Source of the DNA: Streptococcus iniae
GTDB lineage: Bacteria; Bacillota; Bacilli; Lactobacillales; Streptococcaceae
DNA: 64,000 nucleotides
Assembly: GCF_030732225.1 (NCBI RefSeq)
Contig: NZ_CP132230.1
Span: 1,020,001-1,084,000 of the forward strand
Direction: 5' to 3'
Shown here piece by piece: positions 42,414 to 51,995 of this stretch. The translations under genes were made by a program, and so were the position numbers. How positions within the stretch are numbered: the stretch's first letter is position 1; each line of letters begins with the position of its first letter. The notes under the pieces are model-generated. The model was not told the DNA's origin. It did not search any database and was given only the letters and a program-made list of their open reading frames with translations.

Positions 42414-43985
42414 TTATTTACGCTTTTTCTTAGCTTTTTTAATTTTATTGACTTGTCGTTTCATGGCATGTTTCATGGCAAATTCTCCAACTTTACCTTT
42501 GAGGCCACCGCCAAACAGTTGACTCATGTCCATATCACCACCTAGGGAAGATAAATCAGGCATACCGCCTTGTCCCATCATTCCTTCAAGAGCAGACATA
42601 TCAGGCATGCCACCATTCATATTTGGCATGTTTTTAGGAAGGTTGTTTGGGTTGATTCCCATTTGCTTCATTGCTTTATTCATATCTCCAGACATCATGC
42701 CTTGCATCATTGCTTTAGCTTGGTTAAAGTCCTTGATGAATTTATTAACCTCTACAAAGCTATTTCCAGATCCAGCAGCAATACGTCGTCTACGGCTAGG
42801 GGTTAATAAGTCAGGATTTTCACGTTCAGCTTTTGTCATTGATGAAACAATGGCACGCTTACGAGCAATTTGTTTATCATCAACCTTAATATTTGCAAGT
42901 GCTGGATTTCCAGCCATACCAGGAATCATTTTTAAGAGATCTTCCATTGGTCCCATATTTTGCACTTGGTCCAATTGGTCAATAAAATCATTGAAATCAA
43001 AGGTGTTTTCACGCATTTTTTCTGCGAGTTCCATTGATTTTTGTTGGTCGTACTCTTGGCTAGCTTTTTCAATCAGTGTTAAAAGGTCACCCATTCCCAA
43101 AATACGACTAGACATACGGTCTGGGTGGAAAGTTTCGATATCAGTGATTTTTTCACCGGTACCTGTAAATTTAATAGGTTTTCCAGTAATTTCACGGATA
43201 GAAAGAGCTGCACCACCACGGCTATCACCGTCAATTTTAGTAAGAACAACCCCAGTGATGTTTAATTGTTTGTTGAATTCATCAGCAACATTGGCAGCTT
43301 CTTGACCAATCATGCTATCAACCACAAGGAGGATTTCATTTGGATTAGCTAGAGCCTTAACGTCACGAAGTTCCCCCATGAGAGCTTCATCAATTTGTAA
43401 ACGGCCTGCTGTATCAATTAAAACATAGTCATTACGGTTATCACGCGCAAGTTCTAAACCTTTTGTAACAATTTCAATAGCAGAGTGGTCTGTTCCCATA
43501 TCAAAGACAGGGACATTGATTTGTTGCCCCAGTGTTTTTAATTGATCAATGGCTGCTGGACGGTAGATATCTGCAGCAATCATCAAAGGACGTGCATCTT
43601 CTTCTTTGATTAATTTATTGGCTAATTTACCAGCAAAAGTTGTTTTACCAGCACCTTGCAAACCAACCATCATGATAATGGTTGGGATTTTTGGTGATTT
43701 CTCAATTTCAGCTGTTTCAGATCCCAGAATCCCAGTTAATTCTTCATTAACAATCTTAACAATTTGTTGTGTTGGATCAAGCGTGTCAATGATTTCATGT
43801 CCTACTGCTCGTTCTCGGACTCGTTTAATAAAGGTTTTAACAACTGGTAAGGCGACGTCTGCTTCTAGTAAGGCAAGTCGAATTTCTTTTGTGACTTCTT
43901 GAACGTCTTGTTCAGATAATTTTTTCTTCCCGCGAATAGTTTTAAAAACGCCTTGTAAACGTTGGGTTAAGCTTTCAAAAGCCAT
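42414..43985 (-). CDS. ffh: Signal recognition particle protein Ffh
   Basis: The 523-residue SRP54 GTPase targets nascent membrane proteins. The N domain is followed by the G domain with P-loop GLQGAGKTT (108-116), DTAGRLQID and TKIDGDSRGGAA. The M domain is rich in Met and Gly (MMQGMMSGDMNKAMKQMG; GGMPDMSALEGMMGQGG) and ends in a basic tail. The length is normal for streptococci. It lies 11 bp after ylxM. Confidence 0.97.
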   Translation of the reverse strand: MAFESLTQRLQGVFKTIRGKKKLSEQDVQEVTKEIRLALLEADVALPVVKTFIKRVRERAVGHEIIDTLDPTQQIVKIVNEELTGILGSETAEIEKSPKIPTIIMMVGLQGAGKTTFAGKLANKLIKEEDARPLMIAADIYRPAAIDQLKTLGQQINVPVFDMGTDHSAIEIVTKGLELARDNRNDYVLIDTAGRLQIDEALMGELRDVKALANPNEILLVVDSMIGQEAANVADEFNKQLNITGVVLTKIDGDSRGGAALSIREITGKPIKFTGTGEKITDIETFHPDRMSSRILGMGDLLTLIEKASQEYDQQKSMELAEKMRENTFDFNDFIDQLDQVQNMGPMEDLLKMIPGMAGNPALANIKVDDKQIARKRAIVSSMTKAERENPDLLTPSRRRRIAAGSGNSFVEVNKFIKDFNQAKAMMQGMMSGDMNKAMKQMGINPNNLPKNMPNMNGGMPDMSALEGMMGQGGMPDLSSLGGDMDMSQLFGGGLKGKVGEFAMKHAMKRQVNKIKKAKKKRK

Positions 43986-43996
43986 AAGGTACTCCT

Positions 43997-44338
43997 TTAA
44001 TCTCTGTTATCAATTTGGGTTAGGGTGGAAATCTGCTCTTGTATAAAGGCATCGTCAGAATACCTTTTTGCCAGTGCGTCAAAAATTTCACTGCGTACGA
44101 TATAATCGGAATACATATGAAGTTTCATCTCATAGGTTTCTAAAATCTTTTCAGTTCGTTTAATATTATCGTAGACAGCTTGTCGGCTAACGCCGTATTC
44201 TTCAGCAATTTCGGCTAAGCTGTAATCATCAGCATAATAGAGTTCGATGTAGTTCATTTGTTTATCGGTTAAGAGAGCTGCGTAGAACTCAAATAGCGCG
44301 TTCATCCGGTTTGTTTTTTCAATTTCCATAGTCTTCAT
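43997..44338 (-). CDS. ylxM: YlxM, helix-turn-helix partner of SRP
   Basis: The 113-residue protein has a sigma-like helix-turn-helix ([33 protein letters not shown]). YlxM is always encoded just before ffh in streptococci and modulates SRP activity. ATG 44338 has no strong ribosome site; ATG nine bases later is possible. Confidence 0.92.
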   Translation of the reverse strand: MKTMEIEKTNRMNALFEFYAALLTDKQMNYIELYYADDYSLAEIAEEYGVSRQAVYDNIKRTEKILETYEMKLHMYSDYIVRSEIFDALAKRYSDDAFIQEQISTLTQIDNRD

Positions 44339-44433
44339 TTTACCATATAAATCAAGATATTAACAATAGTAAATCAAGATAGCAATTGGTTAAAGTAAAA
44401 GAAGAGCTTATTTTAAACTCTTCCTTATTACTG

Positions 44434-45132
44434 TTAATTATTCTCAAGATAAAATTCAAATCGGTCTCCGACATACTGACTGCGTACATATTCAAAGGGA
44501 TTTCCATTCGTAAAGTAAGAAACTTGTGTTAAAGCTAAAATAGCATGTCCACGCGAGACCGCTAAATAATTTGCAACGCGTTCACTTGCTGTTTTGGCAT
44601 ATATGGTTTGGCGGCTTTTGCCGATTTCATATCCATTAGCAACCATGGTTTTAAAGAAATGCTCGGTGATATCTTGTCTTTTGACATTTGTAATGTATTT
44701 TTCGGGGATTGAGGCTACTTCGTAGACCAAAGGGAGTTTATCGGCATAACGAACACGTTCCATACGAATGACATAGTCTGTTTTTTGAAGGTTGAGTTCT
44801 TTGATTTCAGTGTCTGATGCCAATTGTTTTTGATAGGATAATAATTTTGACGAGGGGGTTTTTCCTTGGGAATGAACAATTTCTGTAAAACTTGTCGTTC
44901 CACGCATTTTTTCTTGAACACGGTGACTAGCCACATAGGTTCCACTCCCTATTCTTCTTTCTAAAATCCCTTCTTCTACTAATAAGGTAACAGCTTGGCG
45001 TAGCGTCATCCGGCTAACTTGAAAGTGTTCGGAGAGGTCTCTTTCACTGGGCAGTCTGTCACCGATGGGCCACACACCATTGTCAATATCTTTTTTGATT
45101 GCATCATGAATTTTTATATAGGCTGGTAACAT
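44434..45132 (-). CDS. GntR/HutC-type regulator with UTRA domain
   Basis: The 232-residue regulator has a winged helix at residues 1-70 (DRLPSERDLSEHFQVSRMTLRQAVTLLVEEGILERRIGSGTYV) and a UTRA ligand-binding domain from about residue 90. ATG 45132 (MLPAYIKIHDAI) is well placed behind AAGGAG; a TTG three codons upstream abuts that site. A regulator of this kind stands between ffh-ylxM and guaA in pyogenic streptococci. The effector is likely a sugar phosphate, by family. Confidence 0.88.
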   Translation of the reverse strand: MLPAYIKIHDAIKKDIDNGVWPIGDRLPSERDLSEHFQVSRMTLRQAVTLLVEEGILERRIGSGTYVASHRVQEKMRGTTSFTEIVHSQGKTPSSKLLSYQKQLASDTEIKELNLQKTDYVIRMERVRYADKLPLVYEVASIPEKYITNVKRQDITEHFFKTMVANGYEIGKSRQTIYAKTASERVANYLAVSRGHAILALTQVSYFTNGNPFEYVRSQYVGDRFEFYLENN

Positions 45133-45208
45133 TAGTGACAACTCCTTGATTATGAATGTAGTTTTATTTTATCATAATTAAGGCTAAAACAATACCGGTT
45201 CAATAACA

Positions 45209-46411
45209 TCATTTGCTAAAAAAATTATGGCTGGCACTAATAGATGAATTAGGAGAAAAATGGATAGGAGACATGAGCCAATTATTGCTCTTAAATAAGG
45301 AAACAAGACTTGAAACAAAACGATTATGTGTAATCATAATTTTCCTGGCATCTGAAGAATGCTGCCCAATAGATGCCCCGTAAGCCTTTATAATGCCGTG
45401 TTTATCAACATAAGGCAGAAAGGCATTGTTTGTTACTTTGATGTTTTGACAAAGGTGGCGAGTGCTGTTATTGCTTTCATAATGTGGATCAATTGCTTTT
45501 ATAAGGCCGGCATCCCACATCCCAGTTTTTTCTGCAGCATCAAATTGAATGGCTTCGGAATAGAAATCGTGTGAAGCTTTACTGAAATCAAGATGGGAAA
45601 TATTAATGAGTTCAGGAGCATAACCGATAAATTGATTTTTTTCAAAGATAGAATTTTGAACTGAACCTAAGTCAAAAATATGACTGCTTTTTTTGTGAAC
45701 CATGGTAAAGCGATTTTTGAAGACATGCCAGTTATTGCCGTGGTCTGCCATAATCATAAAATGACTTCCTTTGCTGAGGTCTTTTGCTACAAAATCAATG
45801 CCTGTGATAGTGAGGTTTTGAACCCCATCTTCAGGGTTAGGACCTGTTGCAAGACCAAACCAATAAGCAGTATCATCAATTTCTAAACTTGTTTTGTGTC
45901 CAACAATTGAAGTGTTTGAAGGCAAGAGCATGTAGTCTTTGTTTGGGCTTGGACTACCAATTGTGAATTCCCCTTCAGGTAGAGCAAGAACAGTATTTGG
46001 ATGAGCTGTTGCATACTTAAAAGATTCGTTTAAAATGTGATTGTTTTCAGCAGCGCTATTAGATGTTTTTAGCTTAACAAGATGAGCCTTTTGTAATTCT
46101 GATTCAGGAACTTGAGTCAGTTCAACGTTGTCGTCTATTTTGAGATCATATGAAAATGTCTGTTTGTTTTTTTTGAAAATCCGATTGGTAATGATAGCTG
46201 CTTTATTTTTATATTTTGAAACTCTTTTTTTAAGAGAATGAACTTGAACAATTTCTCCCCTTTTAAAACGTGCTCTTTGCTGTTCTTGTTTATGCTCAAA
46301 AACCTTGATATAGTTTTTAGGATTTGTCAGGTGTAAAGGAATACTAAAAAGTGAAAAAGAAAATAGTAAGACGATTAAGGCTCGCATAAGAGGGGGCTTT
46401 TTCTTTAGCAT
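45209..46411 (-). CDS. Secreted right-handed beta-helix protein
   Basis: The 400-residue protein has an N-terminal signal or anchor (residues 9-30: MRALIVLLFSFSLFSIPL). An SH3-like stretch follows (RGEIVQVHSLKKRVSKYKNKAAIITNRIF). From about residue 115 come short repeats typical of parallel beta-helix enzymes (NLTITGIDFVAK, HVFKNRFTMVHKKS, NSIFEKNQFIGYAPE, NIKVTNNAFLPY, KIMITHNRFVSSL). Such folds cut or bind polysaccharides. No LPxTG sorting motif is seen. The exact family and substrate are not recognised. It stands alone beside an IS30 element. Confidence 0.65.
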   Translation of the reverse strand: MLKKKPPLMRALIVLLFSFSLFSIPLHLTNPKNYIKVFEHKQEQQRARFKRGEIVQVHSLKKRVSKYKNKAAIITNRIFKKNKQTFSYDLKIDDNVELTQVPESELQKAHLVKLKTSNSAAENNHILNESFKYATAHPNTVLALPEGEFTIGSPSPNKDYMLLPSNTSIVGHKTSLEIDDTAYWFGLATGPNPEDGVQNLTITGIDFVAKDLSKGSHFMIMADHGNNWHVFKNRFTMVHKKSSHIFDLGSVQNSIFEKNQFIGYAPELINISHLDFSKASHDFYSEAIQFDAAEKTGMWDAGLIKAIDPHYESNNSTRHLCQNIKVTNNAFLPYVDKHGIIKAYGASIGQHSSDARKIMITHNRFVSSLVSLFKSNNWLMSPIHFSPNSSISASHNFFSK

Positions 46412-46541
46412 GGTTAGGACTCCTTTCTTAAAAACGAGGCTTATTCTCGTCTTATTTTTAATCTTAGTATAAGAATAGTTTACTAAAAATTCTTAAAGTA
46501 AACTTAAGAAAGGGCGAATAAGAAGACGCTTTACCTTTAAC

Positions 46542-47614
46542 GCTAAATTTCAAGTCCAAGTTAGCCAGCGGTTAAAAACTCTTTAGGAGATTTGTAGTCT
46601 AATATTTTCTTAGGATAGTTGTTTATCCAATTTTCAATGAATGCGACCTCTCTTTGGGTCGTTTTCTTTGTTCCTTTAGGTAACCATCTTCTGATCAGTC
46701 TGTTATGGTTCTCATTCGTTCCCCTTTCCCAGGAAGCGTAGGGATGTGCGTAGTAGATATCTTCTTTTGGAAAGACAAGAGAAAGTCTGTTGAATTCAGT
46801 TCCGTTATCAGCTGTAATAGAGTGAATAGGGTGAGTCTTTACTATACTTTCTAAGGCATGATTGACCGACTGAGCAGACTTATCCGGAATGAGTCTGATA
46901 ATCTGGTGACGACTACGGCGGTCTGTTAGAGTTAGTAGACATTCATTCTTAGCCCTTGTTAGAATAACCGTATCAATTTCATAATGCCCATTTTCAAGTC
47001 TACGATTAATCGCATCAGGTCTTTTCTCAATGGATTGACCAGCAGGTTTGAAACGAGGGCTAGCCTTCTTTGATTTTCCCTTTCTTTTCCTTGGATACAA
47101 GATGTGATCAGAATGGATGCCAAGGTGTCCGTTATGAATCCAATAATAGATGGTTGAAACAGGAACAGCTATACCTTTCGACTTCACCATCATTTCAGGT
47201 GAAAAGTTCTGCCTCATATAGTGCAGAATCCTCTCTTTCGTATCTTTATCCAAGCCAATAGAACGAATAGAATTTCGTCGTTTATTCTCATAGCTAGCTT
47301 GAGCGTAGTCAGCTTGATAAATCATTTCAAATTTACCTTTACGAATTTGTTGTCTGACAAGTCCTCGTTTAACCTCATTATGAATGGTTTGAGGCGCTTT
47401 ACCTAGCAAGTTAGCGATAGCTCTATTGGACTTTCCTTCTGACTTCCATTTCTCGATGAAGTAACGCTCAGCTATTGTCAAATGTTTTCCTTTTGGTGTA
47501 TAATGTTCATGCATCTCAAAGTGTCCTATCTTGTGTTTGTGGTGAACTACAAGTATATCTCTTTGAGATGTTTTTTCATACCCTCAGATGGCTAACTTCA
47601 TTTTAGAACTTTCT
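46542..47614 (-). mobile_element. IS30-family (IS1239-like) element, about 1073 bp
   Basis: The inner ends share AAGTTAGCCA in inverted orientation (46554-46563 and the complement near 47589-47598), with partial matches outward. A direct repeat of 14 bp, GCTTTACCTTTAAC, flanks it (46528-46541 and 47615-47628). The repeat is either an unusually long target duplication or part of the target. Confidence 0.75.
46561..47514 (-). CDS. IS30-family transposase
   Basis: The 317-residue transposase has an N-terminal helix-turn-helix (LTIAERYFIEKWKSEGKSNRAIANLLGKAPQTIHNEVKRG) and a DDE core with YEIDTVIL, TADNGTEFN and the Glu in ERGTNENHNRLIRRWLPKGT, the IS30 signature. It is complete and very similar in style to IS1239 of S. 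pyogenes. Confidence 0.93.
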   Translation of the reverse strand: MHEHYTPKGKHLTIAERYFIEKWKSEGKSNRAIANLLGKAPQTIHNEVKRGLVRQQIRKGKFEMIYQADYAQASYENKRRNSIRSIGLDKDTKERILHYMRQNFSPEMMVKSKGIAVPVSTIYYWIHNGHLGIHSDHILYPRKRKGKSKKASPRFKPAGQSIEKRPDAINRRLENGHYEIDTVILTRAKNECLLTLTDRRSRHQIIRLIPDKSAQSVNHALESIVKTHPIHSITADNGTEFNRLSLVFPKEDIYYAHPYASWERGTNENHNRLIRRWLPKGTKKTTQREVAFIENWINNYPKKILDYKSPKEFLTAG

Positions 47615-47678
47615 GCTTTACCTTTAACATCAATTTTTGAGGGATGACTCATTTAGTGGTGCCAATTTTTTAAAATTG

Positions 47679-47687
47679 TGCTACAAT
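47679..47687 (+). promoter_or_regulatory. Extended -10 promoter of guaA
   Basis: TGC-TACAAT (hexamer 47682-47687) lies 48 bases before the guaA ATG. A -35 is poor (GTGCCA around 47659). Confidence 0.5.
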
Positions 47688-47735
47688 GGGAAAGAAACTA
47701 TTAACCCAAAGGTTAAAGTATAGGAAAGGATTACA

Positions 47736-49298
47736 ATGACTGAAATTGCAATTTTGAAAGATATTCAAAAGATTATCGTTCTTGATTATGGGAGTCAATA
47801 CAATCAGTTGATTGCTAGACGCATTCGTGAGTTTGGTGTTTTCTCTGAATTGAAAAGCCATAAGATTACTGCTGAGGAACTTCGTGAAATCAACCCAATT
47901 GGTATCGTTTTATCTGGTGGACCAAATTCTGTTTACGCTGATGATGCCTTTAGCATCGATCCAGAAATCTTTGAATTAGGGATTCCAATTCTTGGTATCT
48001 GTTATGGTATGCAACTGATTACACATAAACTAGGTGGTAAAGTGGTTCCTGCAGGTCAGGCTGGTAACCGTGAGTATGGACAATCAACGCTTCGCCTTCG
48101 TCAAGAATCAAAATTATTTGCTGGAACACCTGAAGAGCAATTAGTATTGATGAGTCATGGTGATGCTGTTACTGAAATTCCAGAAGGTTTCCACTTGGTC
48201 GGTGATTCAAGTGATTGCCCTTATGCTGCTATGGAAAATTCAGAAAAGAACTTCTACGGCATCCAATTCCACCCAGAAGTAAGGCATTCTGTTTACGGAA
48301 ATGACATTCTAAAAAACTTCGCAGTTACTATTTGTGGTGCGCGTGGTGATTGGTCAATGGATAATTTCATTGATATGCAAATTGAAAACATTCGTAAACA
48401 AGTTGGTGATCGTAAAGTATTGCTAGGTTTATCTGGTGGAGTTGATTCATCTGTCGTTGGTGTTCTTTTGCAAAAAGCTATTGGTGATCAATTAACATGT
48501 ATTTTTGTTGACCATGGTCTTCTTCGTAAAAATGAGGGTGATCAGGTTATGGGAATGCTTGGTGGAAAATTTGGATTGCATATTATCCGTGTTGATGCTG
48601 CAAAACGTTTCCTTGATTTATTGGATAATGTTGAAGATCCTGAGAAAAAACGTAAAATTATTGGTAATGAGTTTGTTTATGTTTTTGATGATGAAGCAAG
48701 CAAATTAAAAGGAGTTGATTTCTTAGCACAAGGAACACTCTATACTGACATTATTGAATCTGGTACAGAAACTGCTCAAACCATTAAATCACACCACAAC
48801 GTTGGTGGGCTTCCAGAAGATATGCAGTTCCAACTTATTGAACCTTTAAACACACTCTTTAAAGACGAAGTTCGTGAGTTAGGTATCGCATTAGGCATGC
48901 CAGAAGAAATTGTATGGCGTCAACCATTCCCTGGACCAGGTCTTGCTATCCGAGTTATGGGAGCCATTACTGAAGAAAAACTGGAGACAGTACGTGAGTC
49001 AGATGCCATCCTTCGTGAAGAAATTGCTAAGGCTGGTTTAGACCGTGATGTATGGCAGTATTTCACTGTAAATACTGGGGTACGTTCGGTTGGTGTTATG
49101 GGTGATGGTCGTACTTATGACTACACTATCGCTATTCGTGCTATCACTTCAATTGATGGTATGACTGCAGATTTTGCACAATTGCCATGGGATGTTCTTA
49201 AGAAAATTTCAGTTCGTATCGTTAATGAAGTTGATCACGTTAACCGCATTGTCTACGATATTACAAGTAAACCACCAGCAACAGTTGAGTGGGAATAA
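47736..49298 (+). CDS. guaA: GMP synthase (glutamine-hydrolysing)
   Basis: The 520-residue enzyme converts XMP to GMP with glutamine. The N-terminal amidotransferase has Cys89 (GICYGMQL), His179 and Glu181 (QFHPE). The ATP-pyrophosphatase domain has SGGVDSS (233-239). The C-terminal dimer domain ends [21 protein letters not shown] precedes ATG 47736. It is a single-gene unit. Confidence 0.98.
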   Translation: MTEIAILKDIQKIIVLDYGSQYNQLIARRIREFGVFSELKSHKITAEELREINPIGIVLSGGPNSVYADDAFSIDPEIFELGIPILGICYGMQLITHKLGGKVVPAGQAGNREYGQSTLRLRQESKLFAGTPEEQLVLMSHGDAVTEIPEGFHLVGDSSDCPYAAMENSEKNFYGIQFHPEVRHSVYGNDILKNFAVTICGARGDWSMDNFIDMQIENIRKQVGDRKVLLGLSGGVDSSVVGVLLQKAIGDQLTCIFVDHGLLRKNEGDQVMGMLGGKFGLHIIRVDAAKRFLDLLDNVEDPEKKRKIIGNEFVYVFDDEASKLKGVDFLAQGTLYTDIIESGTETAQTIKSHHNVGGLPEDMQFQLIEPLNTLFKDEVRELGIALGMPEEIVWRQPFPGPGLAIRVMGAITEEKLETVRESDAILREEIAKAGLDRDVWQYFTVNTGVRSVGVMGDGRTYDYTIAIRAITSIDGMTADFAQLPWDVLKKISVRIVNEVDHVNRIVYDITSKPPATVEWE

Positions 49299-49342
49299 AT
49301 TAGTCTATTAAACTTATTTATTTTTAGACGTAATCATTAGTT

Positions 49343-49367
49343 AAAGAAGCCAACTGGCTTCTTTTTT
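49343..49367 (+). terminator. Terminator after guaA
   Basis: AAAGAAGCC (49343-49351) and GGCTTCTTT (49356-49364) form the stem, followed by T. A second hairpin at 49461-49492 (AAAAAA-CTAGG with CCTAG-TTTTTT) lies in the same gap. The rest of 49299-49654 shows no gene. Confidence 0.78.
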
Positions 49368-49615
49368 AGAATCAAAACATGACGGTTTTATTCTTAAGTT
49401 TTATTTAAGGGTTTGTTTTTATACTATAGTCATCCTAAAACTTTTCTTTTCATAAATCTCAAAAAATCTAGGCAATTTGACCTAGGTTTTTTGTTTTTTA
49501 CAAAGCTAAGTGTTTTTTTAATCTTGACTCTAGTAAAAATCTTTGATCATCTTGTTATTTTCAGCTGAAATCCCTTGTTTTAAAGGCAATAAAGTTTTTT
49601 TACAGGCCTTATCAT

Positions 49616-49623
49616 GTTATAAT
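49616..49623 (+). promoter_or_regulatory. Extended -10 of the antiporter gene
   Basis: TGT-TATAAT (hexamer 49618-49623, TG at 49615-49616) lies 32 bases before the ATG chosen for the antiporter. This argues against the in-frame ATG at 49622, which overlaps the hexamer. Confidence 0.55.
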
Positions 49624-49654
49624 GGTATTATTGTTTTTATTACTAGGGGGATTT

Positions 49655-50797
49655 ATGCACGAACTTTTTCAAATAACAATTATCTTAATATCCAGCTTTT
49701 TGGCAATTGAAATTTCCAAAAAAATCGGTATTCCAGCTGTCGTTGGACAACTTTTGATGGGAATCTTAATTAGTCCAGCCATTTTAAACCTTGTTCACCA
49801 AGGGGAAATGATTCACTTTTTAGCTGAGTTAGGGGTTATTTTACTGATGTTTTTAGCAGGTTTAGAGGCTGACTTTGGCTTGCTGAAAAAATATTTAAAA
49901 CCAAGTTTGGTTGTTGCTTTATCAGGGGTTGTTATTCCTGTCGGGGTATTCTATGTTATTACTCAATTTTTTGGATATGGTCTTGAAACCTCATTGTTTT
50001 ACGGCATTGTCTTTGCAGCAACCAGTGTTTCCATAACCGTTGAAGTACTTCAAGAATATAATAAAGTTCAAACAAACACAGGGGCTGTCATTTTAGGGGC
50101 TGCAGTTGCTGATGACATTTTAGCGGTTCTTCTGCTTAGTTTTTTTATCTCTACAACTGGAAGCAATGGCACTTCTTCAACACTTTTATTACAAGTTTTA
50201 GCACAAGTCTTCTTTTTAGCTTTTCTCATGTTACTGGTTAAATATTTGGTTCCAGCCTTGTACCAGTTCACTGCTAAAATCAAATATTTCAAAAAAGATA
50301 CTTTTCTTGCCTTATTGATTTGCTTTATCATGTCTATTCTTGCTACTAATGTTGGAATGAGTTCTGTTATTGGTTCTTTCTTTGCAGGTCTGGCTATCGG
50401 ACAAACTCAAAAAGCTGAGCAAATCACCCATGAAATTGCTGATTTTGCTTATATGTTTTTCATTCCGATTTTCTTTGCCTCAATTGCACTACCACTTAAA
50501 CTTGATGGGCTTGTATCGGAATTTGGTTTGATTTTATTATTTACCATTCTTGCAGTTCTAACAAAGTTATTGCCAGGCTATTATGTCGGAAGAAAGTTTC
50601 ATTTTTCCAAAAAAGATTCTCTGACTATTGGTGGTGGCATGGTAAGTCGTGGAGAAATGGCTTTGATTATTGTTCAAATTGGCTTAGCTGAAAAACTGAT
50701 TTCAAACGCTATATACTCTTCATTGGTTATTGTTGTTATTTTATCTACAATAATTGCACCATTTATTTTAAAAATATCCTTCAAAGAGGCAAACTAA
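49655..50797 (+). CDS. CPA2-family cation/proton antiporter (NapA/KefB type)
   Basis: The 380-residue protein has about twelve membrane segments. The ion-binding Asp-Asp pair is in AAVADDILAVLLL. The N-terminal IGIPAVVGQLLMGILISP and the middle VIGSFFAGLAIGQ are CPA2 landmarks. There is no C-terminal RCK/TrkA domain. It is expected to exchange Na+ or K+ for protons. I chose ATG 49655 (MHELFQITII), behind a run of five G (GGGGGA). Confidence 0.88.
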   Translation: MHELFQITIILISSFLAIEISKKIGIPAVVGQLLMGILISPAILNLVHQGEMIHFLAELGVILLMFLAGLEADFGLLKKYLKPSLVVALSGVVIPVGVFYVITQFFGYGLETSLFYGIVFAATSVSITVEVLQEYNKVQTNTGAVILGAAVADDILAVLLLSFFISTTGSNGTSSTLLLQVLAQVFFLAFLMLLVKYLVPALYQFTAKIKYFKKDTFLALLICFIMSILATNVGMSSVIGSFFAGLAIGQTQKAEQITHEIADFAYMFFIPIFFASIALPLKLDGLVSEFGLILLFTILAVLTKLLPGYYVGRKFHFSKKDSLTIGGGMVSRGEMALIIVQIGLAEKLISNAIYSSLVIVVILSTIIAPFILKISFKEAN

Positions 50798-50819
50798 GAT
50801 GATTTCATCTTGGTTTTTT
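50796..50819 (+). terminator. Terminator after the antiporter gene
   Basis: AAGATGA (50796-50802) and TCATCTT (50805-50811) are followed by GG and six T. The interval 50820-51050 is AT-rich and shows no gene. Confidence 0.75.
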
Positions 50820-51050
50820 ATATTATTCAAAACAGAAAACACTGATTTTGTCAGCTTTAAACAGATTTTGATTAACTTCTTTACTAATATTTTTTCATTT
50901 CAAGATGGGATATGAAAAAATATAAAATCTATTGTTCGTTTATTTTTATAAAAAAAGATATAAATAAAATTTTTATTCTTTTTTAGATGATTATTCTGAA
51001 TATTTTAAATTGATAGATATATTATTTACGAATTTTTAGCCTAAAAACTG

Positions 51051-51078
51051 TTGACAGTAAAAATGTAAGCGTTATAAT
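51051..51078 (+). promoter_or_regulatory. Consensus promoter of the DUF554 gene
   Basis: TTGACA (51051-51056) and TATAAT (51073-51078), both perfect, are 16 bp apart. The ATG follows 29 bases later, with AAAGGAGG between. Confidence 0.75.
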
Positions 51079-51107
51079 AAATGTGACCTTAAAGGAGGAT
51101 TATTGTC

Positions 51108-51821
51108 ATGTTTGCATTAGGTACATTAATTGATACTGCTGCTATTTTCTTTGCAGGCTTTTGTGGTAACTGTTTTGGCCATAAATTAACGGCACGCCAT
51201 CAAGAGAGTTTAACAATGGCAACAGGTATTAGTGTTCTTTTTATTGGCATATCCGGTGCCATGTCAGGAATGTTATCTTTAAGACCTGAAAGTTTAGCTA
51301 GTGGCCATAGTATGTTGGTGGTAGCTTCCTTATCATTAGGTGCTTTAATTGGTGAAATTATTAATATTGAGGGAAATTTTGAGAAATTTGGCAATTGGTT
51401 AAAAATTAGCTCAGGTAATGCCAAAGATCCTGATTTTGTAAATGCCTTCGTGGTGGCTACCTTGACTGTCTGCATTGGGGCTATGGCCATTATTGGTCCA
51501 ATACAAGATGGTATTAATGGTGATATTTCGCTTCTCATCACAAAAAGTGTTTTGGATTTTATTATTATCATTATTATGACCACCTCTCTTGGAAAAGGGG
51601 CTATATTTTCTGCCATTCCAATTTTAGTCTTTCAAGGAAGTATTACAATTTTAGCAAGTTTTTTAAAACCTGTGCTAACGCTGGAAGCTTTGACTAATAT
51701 CTCACTAGTAGGCTCTATTTTGATATTTTGTGTTGGCCTTAACATTGTTTTTGAAAAAGGAATCCGAGTTGCCAATATGTTACCAGCTCTCGTTTTGGCA
51801 GCACTCGTGGCTTATTTCTAA
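51108..51821 (+). CDS. DUF554 membrane protein
   Basis: The 237-residue protein of the DUF554 family (YdfK-like) has six or seven membrane segments. It starts FALGTLIDTAAIFFAGFCGNCFG and contains LGALIGEIINIEGNFEKFGNWL and ATLTVCIGAMAIIGPIQDGINGD, all typical. The function is unknown. It has a near-perfect promoter of its own, so it is probably well expressed. Confidence 0.9.
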   Translation: MFALGTLIDTAAIFFAGFCGNCFGHKLTARHQESLTMATGISVLFIGISGAMSGMLSLRPESLASGHSMLVVASLSLGALIGEIINIEGNFEKFGNWLKISSGNAKDPDFVNAFVVATLTVCIGAMAIIGPIQDGINGDISLLITKSVLDFIIIIIMTTSLGKGAIFSAIPILVFQGSITILASFLKPVLTLEALTNISLVGSILIFCVGLNIVFEKGIRVANMLPALVLAALVAYF

Positions 51822-51933
51822 ACGTTTTTTTAAAAACAAAAATACAAGGAAAACTTCTCCATACATCTCTAAGAAAAACTATTTTTTCTGCCAGATAGAT
51901 TGCCTAAAAATAGCTTCCCTATAGGAAGAAATA

Positions 51934-51962
51934 TTGACAGGAAGCCCAAATTAAGATATTCT
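51934..51962 (+). promoter_or_regulatory. Promoter of the peptide transporter
   Basis: TTGACA (51934-51939) and TATTCT (51957-51962) are 17 bp apart. A short hairpin CTTCC-CTATA-GGAAG lies just upstream (51914-51928). Confidence 0.6.
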
Positions 51963-51995
51963 ATTTAATGGTTTTTAATTAAAGGAGAATATCTA

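Noticed and set aside
42526..43305. 259-residue plus-strand ORF opposite ffh
   Set aside because: It is an antisense shadow of the conserved ffh gene with no ribosome site or recognisable product.
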